Assembly (NCBI GenBank): GCA_050741915.1
Contig: JBOGEX010000142.1
Span: 1-12,439, forward strand
Source of the DNA: JACCTH01 sp050741915
Lineage (GTDB): Bacteria; Actinomycetota; Acidimicrobiia; Spongiisociales; ZC4RG35
DNA length: 12,439 nt
Direction: 5' to 3'
Part shown: one piece after another, positions 6,762-12,439 of the stretch
Numbering within the stretch: position 1 is the first letter of the stretch
Layout: every line of letters begins with the position of its first letter
Notes under the pieces: generated by a model
The model's input: only the letters and a program-made list of their open reading frames with translations
Database searches by the model: none
Told to the model about the DNA's origin: nothing
Position numbers and translations under genes: made by a program

Positions 6762-6849
6762 CCGACACCCTTGAGAACCGCGCCGGGCGTCACGACAACA
6801 CCGTCAAATTGATCGTCGTGATCGTCGAGCAGTGACCCGCACCGGCGAA
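6705..6849 (+). repeat. Imperfect tandem duplication of the pstP/rodA junction
   Basis: Copy 1 (6705-6775, 71 bases) contains the last 18 sense codons and stop of pstP plus GTG-ACC-GAC-ACC-CTT-GAG. Copy 2 (6776-6849, 74 bases) repeats the same layout: a pstP-like tail, a stop, then GTG-ACC-CGC-ACC-GGC-GAA, which is the real start of rodA. The first 25 bases of the two copies differ at one position. The middle carries a net three-base difference, and the remainder matches at most positions. Translated tails are NRAGGHDNITVIVVVVEA and NRAGRHDNTVKLIVVIVEQ, and the heads are MTDTLE and MTRTGE. Both copies keep the GTGA stop/start overlap. This reads as an old slippage or recombination duplication spanning the gene junction. 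Confidence 0.85.
6758..6835 (+). CDS. 25-aa ORF created by the junction duplication
   Basis: GTG at 6758 overlaps the pstP stop as GTGA. The frame runs 25 codons to TGA 6833-6835, which overlaps the GTG of rodA as another GTGA. The predicted peptide begins MTDTLE (like the start of RodA) and continues NRAGRHDNTVKLIVVIVEQ (like the end of PstP). It is therefore a chimera of rodA head and pstP tail, not an independent gene family. It has no catalytic residues beyond the D-N pair of the PP2C tail. Its likely value, if any, is to carry ribosomes from pstP to rodA by coupled re-initiation. Whether it is translated is unknown; a non-functional relic is equally possible. Confidence 0.35.
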   Translation: MTDTLENRAGRHDNTVKLIVVIVEQ

Positions 6850-8127
6850 AGCGGAATGCTGGTCGCAGCCGCGGGAGTGGCGGCCTTTGGGGTAACGCTG
6901 GTCCTGTTGGCGAGTGGCCAGACGATTGACGCCCGGATCGGGCTCACGTTTGCGGTGATGGTCTTTGCCTTCGGGCTAGTGCATTTCGCCATCCGCCGCT
7001 GGGCGCCTTCGGCCTCAACTGTGATTCTTCCGCCGGCTGCTCTTCTCACCGCCCTGGCGCTGGCGGAGATTCACCGTCTCGATCCGGTCCGCGCCGGCCT
7101 GCAGCAGTGGTGGCTGCTCGTGGCCTCAGCGCTAACAGTCACGCTGCTCGGGTTCCTCCATCATCGCGGAATCGCCACTATCCGGCGTTACCGATATCTG
7201 TACCTGCTCGGCGGGTTGCTCCTGCTTCTCCTCCCATTGCTTCCCTCGAGCGGACCGCTTCCGCTGCGCGGTCTGGAGGTGAACGGCTCCCGGCTCTGGC
7301 TGGTGGTCGACCTGGTCTTCACCGAGATGAGATTCCAACCAGGAGAGATCGCCAAGCTGCTCTTGGTTCTTTTTCTCGCCGGCTATCTAGCCGAACGACA
7401 ACCCGCTCTAGCGGAGAAGCCCCGCAAGATCGGTCCCTTCCGTTTTCCCGAGCCCCGCCAGCTCTTCCCCGTGGTGATAGTTTGGGTGGGAAGCCTCGTG
7501 GTTCTGATCGTTCAGCGCGACCTCGGCGCCTCGGTGCTCCTCTTCGGAGCATTCGTCGGCATGATCTACGCCGCCACCGGCCGCCCGTCCTACCTTCTCT
7601 TGGGGGCACTGCTCACGGCGGGCGGCGGCATCGCCGCCACCCGCACTTTCGATCACGTCGATCGTCGGGTGGTGGCGTGGCTGCAACCGTTCCAGAACTA
7701 CGAAGGCGCTGGCTATCAGGTGGCCCAGGCCTGGTTCGGGATGGGAACCGGTAGCCTGGCCGGTTCCGGCATTGGGCTGGGGAGACCCGACCTCATTCCC
7801 AACGCCGCTACCGACTTCATCTTCGCCGCGGTGGCCGAAGAGCTCGGATTCGCGGGCTCGATGGCCGTCCTCGCCGCCTTTGCTCTCCTGATTGGAGCTG
7901 GATTTGGGATATCGCTTCGCTGTCGCGACCGATTTCGCAAGCTCACAGCCGCCGGGCTGACGTGGGTGCTGGGGTTGCAAGCCTTCTTGATCATCGGCGG
8001 AGTCCTCCGCCTCGTCCCTCTAACGGGGATCACGCTGCCGTTCATGTCCTACGGCGGGTCATCGCTGGTCGGCAACTTTCTCCTGCTGGGGCTGCTCGCC
8101 CGCATCAGTCATGAGGAGCAAACCTGA
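6832..8127 (+). CDS. rodA: SEDS peptidoglycan glycosyltransferase RodA/FtsW
   Basis: Polymerises lipid II into glycan strands at the cytoplasmic membrane together with a cognate class B PBP. The 431-aa protein has about ten membrane segments and the SEDS hallmarks. These include RFQPGEIAKLLLVLFLAGYL, LIVQRDLGASVLLFGAF (with the catalytically important Asp), NAATDFIFAAVAEELGFAGS and LPFMSYGGSSLVGNFLLLGL. The position between the PP2C gene and the PBP gene matches rodA of the mycobacterial pstP-rodA-pbpA-pknA-pknB order. The sequence alone cannot decide between a RodA (elongation) and an FtsW (division) role; synteny favours RodA. The GTG start is embedded in a GTGA overlap with the preceding 25-codon ORF, without a clear Shine-Dalgarno, and the stop overlaps the pbpA start. 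Confidence 0.93.
   Translation: MTRTGESGMLVAAAGVAAFGVTLVLLASGQTIDARIGLTFAVMVFAFGLVHFAIRRWAPSASTVILPPAALLTALALAEIHRLDPVRAGLQQWWLLVASALTVTLLGFLHHRGIATIRRYRYLYLLGGLLLLLLPLLPSSGPLPLRGLEVNGSRLWLVVDLVFTEMRFQPGEIAKLLLVLFLAGYLAERQPALAEKPRKIGPFRFPEPRQLFPVVIVWVGSLVVLIVQRDLGASVLLFGAFVGMIYAATGRPSYLLLGALLTAGGGIAATRTFDHVDRRVVAWLQPFQNYEGAGYQVAQAWFGMGTGSLAGSGIGLGRPDLIPNAATDFIFAAVAEELGFAGSMAVLAAFALLIGAGFGISLRCRDRFRKLTAAGLTWVLGLQAFLIIGGVLRLVPLTGITLPFMSYGGSSLVGNFLLLGLLARISHEEQT
8114..8118 (+). promoter_or_regulatory. Shine-Dalgarno AGGAG that sets a CTG start for pbpA
   Basis: AGGAG lies five bases before CTG 8124, inside the last codons of rodA. This is one of the best ribosome-binding sites in the window and has no other start codon at a suitable distance in a productive frame: ATG 8111 overlaps it and opens only a 69-codon frame antagonistic to pbpA. 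It supports CTG as the pbpA initiation codon. Confidence 0.65.
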
Positions 8128-9575
8128 ACCGTCCTACTCGCCGCCTCGCCGCCGCCGTCCTGGTCGGATTTGCCCTCCTCGGGTTGATGACGACCTGGGT
8201 CCAAGTAGTGGCGGCCGATACCTATCGCCTCGACCCCCGCAACGCCCGGTTCAATCTCACCCAGACCGGCAAGGAGCGCGGTCTCATTGTCTCGGTCGAC
8301 GGAGTGGTGCTGGCTCGTAGTGACCCCGATCCAGATACCACCGGGTCGTTCGTCCGCTTGTATCCGGAAGGCTCCGCCTTCACCAACGTTGTCGGTTACA
8401 CGTCCCTTCTTTTCGGGGAACAGGGAATCGAGCGCGCCTACTCCTCGGACCTGCGCTCCAGGCGCGACTTCACCATCTCCGATCTGCTGTCAGTGATCTT
8501 GGGGCGCGACCTCCGTCCCCAGAACCTCCAACTCACCCTCGATGCCTCGCTGCAAAGGCTTGCCTACCAGGCCCTCGGCGGGCAAGCCGGAGCGGTGGTT
8601 GCTCTCGACCCGTCCACCGGGGCGGTGCGAGCCCTCGTCACCTCTCCGAGCTATGACCCTTCCTTGCTCCTCGGCACCGATGCCGCCAATCAGTATCAGG
8701 TTTTGCTAAATGATCCGGCTCGACCCCTCTCCGATCGTGCCAGCCGCGAGCTGTATCCGCCGGGGTCAACCTTTAAGACGGTAGTGGCGGCCGCTGCTCT
8801 CGACAGCGGCATCGCTACTCCGGAGACTATTTATGCCGACCCGTCGGAGTTTCCGCTGCCGGGATCGACCGCGGCCATCGAGAATGCCGGCGGCGGGCCT
8901 TGTAACAACGGCATCAGCACCACGCTTCTGCAAGCGTTCGTGCGTTCGTGCAACACCACCTTCGCCCGGATCGCCATCGAAGTCGGGGCCGAGCCGATTG
9001 GTGAGGTGGCGGAACGGATCGGTTTCAATCGCGAAATTTCCTTCCCTTGGCCGGTGGCGGAAAGCGCATTTCCGACCTCGGCCCTAGCCCGCGACGAGGC
9101 CGCGCTCGGACAGAGTGGCATCGGCGAAAGAGATGTCAGAGCGACTCCGCTGCAGATGGCAATGGTAGCCGCGGCAGTAGCCAATCAGGGAACAGTGATG
9201 GTCCCTCATCTGGTCGCCAGAACCTTCGATACCGACGGCAACGAGATCGAGACTGTCGAGCCCAGTGTGCTCGACACCGCCTTCAGTGCCGATACCGCCT
9301 TCGTCTTGAGCCAAATGATGGAACGGGTTATCACGGAGGGCACCGGCCGCCAGGCGGCGGTTCCCGGCGTCAGGGTGGCCGGGAAGACGGGCACTTCCAC
9401 CGGGGTCGAGGGCCGACCACATGCCTGGTTCATCGGCTTCGCTCCGGTGGAGGCTCCCACCATTGCCGTCGTGGTCTTCGTCGAGGCCGGAGGGAATATC
9501 GGTGAGAACGCCAGCGGAGGATCCGTTGCCGCTCCCATTGCGTCACAACTCATCAGCGGTTGGTTGAACCGGTGA
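8124..9575 (+). CDS. pbpA: Class B penicillin-binding protein (PbpA type)
   Basis: A D,D-transpeptidase that cross-links peptidoglycan on the outer face of the membrane, partner of the preceding SEDS protein. The first ATG (8187) would remove the membrane anchor. From CTG 8124 the protein reads (M)NRPTRRLAAAVLVGFALLGL, a basic N-terminus and single membrane helix like PbpA of actinobacteria. The total is 483 aa against about 491 in M. tuberculosis. An AGGAG precedes the CTG, and the CTGA overlaps the rodA stop. The dimerisation part holds DPRNARFNL, ERGLIVSVDG and GFTN-type strands. The transpeptidase motifs are S-T-F-K (215-218, nucleophile S215), S-C-N (275-277) and K-T-G-T (421-424). All active-site residues are present. 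Function is firm; the CTG start is well supported but unusual. Confidence 0.93.
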   Translation: MNRPTRRLAAAVLVGFALLGLMTTWVQVVAADTYRLDPRNARFNLTQTGKERGLIVSVDGVVLARSDPDPDTTGSFVRLYPEGSAFTNVVGYTSLLFGEQGIERAYSSDLRSRRDFTISDLLSVILGRDLRPQNLQLTLDASLQRLAYQALGGQAGAVVALDPSTGAVRALVTSPSYDPSLLLGTDAANQYQVLLNDPARPLSDRASRELYPPGSTFKTVVAAAALDSGIATPETIYADPSEFPLPGSTAAIENAGGGPCNNGISTTLLQAFVRSCNTTFARIAIEVGAEPIGEVAERIGFNREISFPWPVAESAFPTSALARDEAALGQSGIGERDVRATPLQMAMVAAAVANQGTVMVPHLVARTFDTDGNEIETVEPSVLDTAFSADTAFVLSQMMERVITEGTGRQAAVPGVRVAGKTGTSTGVEGRPHAWFIGFAPVEAPTIAVVVFVEAGGNIGENASGGSVAAPIASQLISGWLNR

Positions 9576-9579
9576 TCTC

Positions 9580-9585
9580 TACAAT
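9580..9585 (+). promoter_or_regulatory. Possible internal -10 box before pknB
   Basis: TACAAT in the 25-base gap between pbpA and pknB matches TATAAT at five of six positions and ends 15 bases before the ATG. There is no Shine-Dalgarno in front of pknB, and no -35 element with standard spacing is visible. It could give the kinase its own transcript, but a chance match is quite possible. Confidence 0.25.
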
Positions 9586-9600
9586 CTGGCTCAGTTCTCC

Positions 9601-11532
9601 ATGAACTTCCCTCATCCCCTCACAGACCGTTATCACCTCGCGTCGCACTTGGCGCGGGGCGGGATGGCCGACGTCTATCTCGGCCAGGACACCCTCCTGG
9701 GTCGCAAAGTGGCGATCAAGGTTCTCCACTCGCAATTCTCCAACGACGAGGCTTTCGTCAAACGATTCCGGCGGGAGGCGCAGGCGGCCGCCAACCTGAC
9801 TCACCCCAACATCGTCGGCATCTACGACTGGGGACAAGCCAACAACACCTACTTCATCGTTATGGAGTTGGTTGAAGGCCGCAGCCTGCGCGACGTCTTG
9901 CGCTCCGAGGGGGCCCTGCTACCCCGTCGGGCAGCCGAGATCTCGGCCGAGGTGGCGTCAGCGCTTTCCGCCGCCCACCGCGCCGGCTTGGTCCATCGCG
10001 ATGTCAAGCCCGGCAACATCCTGCTTTCGACTGATGGCACGGTGAAAGTCACCGACTTCGGCATCGCTCGGGCCTGGGACGACTCGCAGGAATTGACCCG
10101 GACCGGAGCCGTGATCGGCACGGCCACCTACTTCAGTCCCGAGCAAGCACAGGGCAACGATGCCGACGAGCGCTCCGATGTCTATTCGCTCGGAGTCGTT
10201 CTCTACGAGACGCTGGCCGGTCGGCCACCGTTCTCCGGGGAGAGCCCGGTCGCCGTGGCCTACCAGCACGTCTCGGCCAGCGCTCCGGCTCCCTCGGCGA
10301 TCAACGTCGATGTCCCTCCCGAGCTCGATGCGGTCGTCACCCGAGCCCTGGAGAAGGATCCTGCCTTTCGTTATCAGAACGCCGAGGAGATGCGAGCCGA
10401 TCTCCTTCGGGTCCTAGCCGGGCAGGCGCCAGCGGTTTCTCTGATCGCGGTGGCGGCGGCCGCCCCCACGCAGGTGGTCGGAGCCGACCCCAGCAATACC
10501 CGGGTCCTGACCGCCGCTCCGGTGCGGACCTCCGGACCGCCGACCCAGACCATTCCCCCGGTCGAGGATGGCAACCCGAGCCAGATCCCCTTCATCCTCA
10601 CCGCCTTCGGGCTCCTGGTCCTTCTCGGAGCGATGGTGTTCCTGGTCTTTCGCATGGCCAACGAGGCCCCCCCACCTACAACCACGATTTCCCTAATTGA
10701 GGTTCCCGGCGTCGTGGGCGAAACCGAGGCCCAAGCGGTGGCCATCCTCTTCGATCTCGATCTCGATCCCGAGCTTCGTCAAGAGGCATCATCGGAGGTC
10801 GAGGAGGGGATTGTCATCCGCACCGATCCGGCGGCCGGGACCATGGTCGAGCCGGGTCGGCTGATCCTCGTCTACGTCTCCGCCGGCCAGGATCCGGTCG
10901 ACGTCCCGACTCTGGTGGGCGAGACCCAGGAGCGAGCTGTGGAATTGATCAACCAGGCCGGGCTCACCGTCGGAACCGTCACTCAACGGGCCGACTCCGA
11001 AGCCGCAGCAGGGATCGTGATCGAACAGAGCCCGGTGGCCGGGATTCCCCGCGATCCGGGCGAGCCGGTCAACTTCGTCGTCTCCACCGGGGCGGAGGAA
11101 ATCGAGTTGCCCGACCTCTCGGGCCAGGAGGACAACGAAGCCTTCGCCGAGTTGAACCGGCTCGACCTCAACTGGGAAAGGGTCACTGAAGATTCGAATG
11201 ATTTCGGCGAAGGGATCGTGATCCGTACTCAACCAGGAGCGGGCGAGTTGGTCAGGGCCGGCGACACGATCACCGTGGTGGTTTCCAGTGGCGCCAGCAG
11301 GGTCGAGGTGCCCGACCTCTTCGGGCTCACCTTCGATCAAGCCCAGCAATCACTAGCGGACGAAGGGCTCGAGATCGGCGACAACCCCAACATCACCGGT
11401 ACCGACAATCCCGAACTCGATGGCCGGGTCATCAATCAGACCCCGCCAGCAGGAGCGGAGGTCGACGTGGGATCGACCGTCGAGGTAACCATCGGCCACT
11501 TCGAAGGACCCCCGACGACCAACGGCGGTTAG
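9601..11532 (+). CDS. pknB: PASTA-domain Ser/Thr protein kinase PknB
   Basis: A transmembrane Hanks-type kinase that senses muropeptides or lipid II outside the cell and phosphorylates wall and division proteins. The start MNFPHPLTDRYHLASHLARG aligns with PknB, supporting ATG 9601. Kinase motifs are the Gly-rich loop GGMADV (20-25), VAIK (K40), HRDVKPGN (D134 catalytic), DFG (152-154) and activation loop T-R-T (T166, T168), equivalent to the autophosphorylated T-x-T of mycobacterial PknB. GTATYFSPEQ follows. A Pro/Thr-rich juxtamembrane region leads to one membrane helix (about 329-351). Four PASTA repeats follow (about 367-431, 433-499, 501-566, 568-636), each opening with V/I-x-V/L-P-x-L/V-x-G. 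The tail is short. It is 643 aa, close to the mycobacterial 626. It is the only kinase gene in the block; pknA is absent. The gene converges on pabA with 14 bases between stops. Confidence 0.97.
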   Translation: MNFPHPLTDRYHLASHLARGGMADVYLGQDTLLGRKVAIKVLHSQFSNDEAFVKRFRREAQAAANLTHPNIVGIYDWGQANNTYFIVMELVEGRSLRDVLRSEGALLPRRAAEISAEVASALSAAHRAGLVHRDVKPGNILLSTDGTVKVTDFGIARAWDDSQELTRTGAVIGTATYFSPEQAQGNDADERSDVYSLGVVLYETLAGRPPFSGESPVAVAYQHVSASAPAPSAINVDVPPELDAVVTRALEKDPAFRYQNAEEMRADLLRVLAGQAPAVSLIAVAAAAPTQVVGADPSNTRVLTAAPVRTSGPPTQTIPPVEDGNPSQIPFILTAFGLLVLLGAMVFLVFRMANEAPPPTTTISLIEVPGVVGETEAQAVAILFDLDLDPELRQEASSEVEEGIVIRTDPAAGTMVEPGRLILVYVSAGQDPVDVPTLVGETQERAVELINQAGLTVGTVTQRADSEAAAGIVIEQSPVAGIPRDPGEPVNFVVSTGAEEIELPDLSGQEDNEAFAELNRLDLNWERVTEDSNDFGEGIVIRTQPGAGELVRAGDTITVVVSSGASRVEVPDLFGLTFDQAQQSLADEGLEIGDNPNITGTDNPELDGRVINQTPPAGAEVDVGSTVEVTIGHFEGPPTTNGG

Positions 11533-11546
11533 GGAGCAGCCTTTCC

Positions 11547-12116
11547 TCAGGCCCGAAGGAAGTTGGAGAGGAGCTTCTTTCCTTCGGTGGTCATGATGCT
11601 TTCGGGGTGAAACTGAACACCGGTGACGGGATCGCTCTCGTGCCGGATCCCCTGCACCACCCCGTCCTCGCTCCAGGCGACGGCCGACAGTTCGGACGGT
11701 AGCTTCGTCGCCGCCAGCGAGTGATAGCGGGTGGCAACGAAAGGGTTCTCGAGCCCATCGAAGAGGCCTTGTCCGTCGTGGCGGATTTCACTCGTCTTCC
11801 CGTGGCGTGGCTCGGGGGCGAGGTCGACCTCTCCCCCGTAGGCAACGGCGATCGCCTGGTGACCGAGACAGACCCCTAACGTCGGCACCGTGTTGGAGAA
11901 GGTGCGGATGTAGTCGACGGAAAAGCCCGCATCCGCAGGAGTCCCCGGTCCGGGTGAGATGACGAGGCGATCGAAATGGATCTCCTGCCCTGCCTCCGAC
12001 GGTTTGAGCAGGTCGTTGCGGATCACGACCGGGTCGGCGCCGAGCTCACCCAGGTATTGGACGAGGTTGTAGGTAAACGAGTCGTAGTTATCGAGGACGA
12101 GGACTCGGTTCTTCAC
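11547..12116 (-). CDS. pabA: Anthranilate/aminodeoxychorismate synthase glutaminase subunit
   Basis: A class I glutamine amidotransferase subunit that supplies ammonia from glutamine to chorismate. With TrpE it would serve tryptophan synthesis, and with PabB folate synthesis. The 189-aa protein starts VLVLDNYDSFTYNLVQYLGE and carries the oxyanion strand SPGPGTP (54-60). The nucleophile is in GVCLGHQ (C83), and the catalytic pair is in QFHPESI (H170, E172). TrpG and PabA cannot be separated by sequence alone, and neither partner gene is in the window. The same gene sits next to pknB in mycobacteria (annotated trpG), so the position reflects conserved synteny more than a local pathway. The start is GTG with no clear Shine-Dalgarno, nine bases after the crgA stop, implying co-transcription with crgA. 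Length is normal. Confidence 0.93.
   Translation of the reverse strand: MKNRVLVLDNYDSFTYNLVQYLGELGADPVVIRNDLLKPSEAGQEIHFDRLVISPGPGTPADAGFSVDYIRTFSNTVPTLGVCLGHQAIAVAYGGEVDLAPEPRHGKTSEIRHDGQGLFDGLENPFVATRYHSLAATKLPSELSAVAWSEDGVVQGIRHESDPVTGVQFHPESIMTTEGKKLLSNFLRA
11553..11587. terminator. Inverted repeat at the pknB/pabA convergence, possible terminator
   Basis: CCGAAGGA (11553-11560) and TCCTTCGG (11580-11587) form a perfect 8-bp stem, extendable by an A-T pair, around a loop of about 17 bases. It lies within the last codons of pabA and 20 bases past the pknB stop, where a hairpin could slow polymerase coming from either side. There is no T-tract on either strand and the sequence also encodes the conserved end of PabA, so terminator activity is speculative. 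Confidence 0.3.
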
Positions 12117-12125
12117 CGCCAGGAC

Positions 12126-12374
12126 TTAGCGGAAGTTGGTGGTCATAAGGAATCCGACGGCAATGGCGACGAGGCCGCCAATCAGCCAGAACTGATTCCA
12201 GTTGAAGATGAAGCGAGCCAAAACCGCCAGCACTCCCAATCCCATCAAACCGGACATCAACGCCACGTACCAGGTCGGGCTGGGCTCCTTCGACTTGGCC
12301 TTGGTGGCCGCGGCGATGGCGGCGGCGATAGGGCTCGGGCCTTGCTTGGTCTTGCGTCGTTTCGACTCGGGCAT
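12126..12374 (-). CDS. crgA: Cell division protein CrgA
   Basis: A small divisome membrane protein of actinobacteria. In mycobacteria it interacts with FtsZ, FtsQ, FtsI and CwsA and helps stabilise the septum; in Streptomyces it represses FtsZ-ring formation. The 82-aa sequence has a basic cytoplasmic N-terminus (MPESKRRKTKQG), an Ala-rich stretch and W35 starting the first membrane helix (35-57). A short external turn (NWNQ) follows, then a second helix (62-79) ending G-F-L-M-T-T-N-F-R, close to the family's G-x-x-x-T-T/K-W-R end. The Ala/Lys insert at about 15-30 is a little longer than in compact homologues. The ATG has no Shine-Dalgarno, and a -10-like box lies nine bases upstream. Position beside pabA/trpG and pknB is the conserved one. 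Confidence 0.9.
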   Translation of the reverse strand: MPESKRRKTKQGPSPIAAAIAAATKAKSKEPSPTWYVALMSGLMGLGVLAVLARFIFNWNQFWLIGGLVAIAVGFLMTTNFR

Positions 12375-12378
12375 GGCT

Positions 12379-12389
12379 GAGAAACGGTA
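12379..12389 (-). promoter_or_regulatory. Candidate -10 region of crgA-pabA, shared box with fhaA
   Basis: Read on the minus strand, TACCGTTTCTC occupies this stretch. TACCGT fits TANNNT and ends nine bases before the crgA ATG. The identical eleven bases stand before fhaA at 4975-4985 with a ten-base gap. No Shine-Dalgarno fits between the box and the start, so leaderless transcription is plausible. No clear -35 box is visible. Confidence 0.35.
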
Positions 12390-12423
12390 GCGGGCTTACC
12401 TAATTCATTCTTGCGTAAATTTG

Positions 12424-12439
12424 GTCACGTATACGTGAC
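12424..12439. promoter_or_regulatory. Perfect 16-bp palindrome, possible operator
   Basis: GTCACGTATACGTGAC reads the same on both strands and ends exactly at the window edge, so it may extend further. It lies about 50 bases upstream of the crgA start and 34 bases upstream of the candidate -10 box. A dyad of this length in an intergenic region is typical of binding sites for dimeric repressors or activators such as TetR, GntR or MarR types. The regulator is unknown, and it could serve a divergent gene outside the window. Confidence 0.45.

Noticed and set aside
8111..8320. 69-codon frame starting ATG 8111
   Set aside because: It overlaps the end of rodA and the start of pbpA in another frame, gives a Pro/Arg-rich shadow protein, and its ATG overlaps the AGGAG that serves the pbpA CTG.
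10699..11508. Internal repeats near the end of the kinase gene
   Set aside because: These are the four PASTA domains, a normal protein-level repeat for PknB, not a DNA repeat element.
12424..12439. Possible parS (ParB-binding) site
   Set aside because: The consensus parS core is centred on CACGTG flanked by TTT/AAA. Here the half-sites CACGTA/TACGTG are farther apart and the flanks do not match.

Overview
The window is a G+C-rich, gene-dense stretch of an actinobacterial chromosome with no intergenic gap longer than about 125 bases. The actinobacterial signature is the block fhaA-fhaB-pstP-rodA-pbpA-pknB, with a convergent pabA/trpG-crgA pair on one flank and a tRNA-Leu(CAG) on the other. 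This is the same neighbourhood as the mycobacterial cell-wall signalling locus near oriC. Several parts are leaner than in mycobacteria: FhaA has no long linker, the phosphatase has no membrane anchor, and there is one kinase instead of a pknA-pknB pair. That would fit a deep-branching actinobacterial class such as Acidimicrobiia, but the class-level placement is inference.

Layout. Bases 1-195 hold the 3' end of an NTF2/SnoaL-like protein gene. It is followed by tadA (tRNA adenosine deaminase) and the signal recognition particle RNA, both on the + strand. A minus-strand run from 4868 down to 818 contains tRNA-Leu(CAG), a 116-aa conserved hypothetical, a 335-aa membrane-anchored protein, serS, a UbiE/MenG-type methyltransferase and a LysE-type exporter. 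From 4991 to 11532 the + strand carries the cell-wall operon. Two FHA adaptors (phosphothreonine readers), a PP2C phosphatase, a SEDS glycosyltransferase, its class B penicillin-binding protein and a PASTA-domain Ser/Thr kinase are packed with tiny gaps or 4-base overlaps. The last 900 bases hold pabA/trpG and crgA on the minus strand, ending in a perfect 16-bp palindrome at the window edge.

How they work together. By analogy with the well-studied mycobacterial genes, the PASTA kinase senses peptidoglycan precursors and phosphorylates division and wall-synthesis proteins. The FHA proteins dock onto phosphothreonines, the phosphatase resets the system, and RodA plus PbpA make and cross-link septal or lateral peptidoglycan. 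CrgA is a small divisome membrane protein.

No mobile elements, CRISPR arrays or defence systems are visible, and I see no undescribed system: most of the window is conserved housekeeping. The most unusual local feature is an imperfect tandem duplication (about 71-74 bases) of the pstP/rodA junction at 6705-6849. It inserts a 25-codon ORF between the two genes and keeps GTGA stop/start overlaps on both sides. Other points of interest are a probable CTG start for pbpA, an 11-base box shared just upstream of fhaA and crgA that suggests leaderless transcription, and the terminal palindrome.
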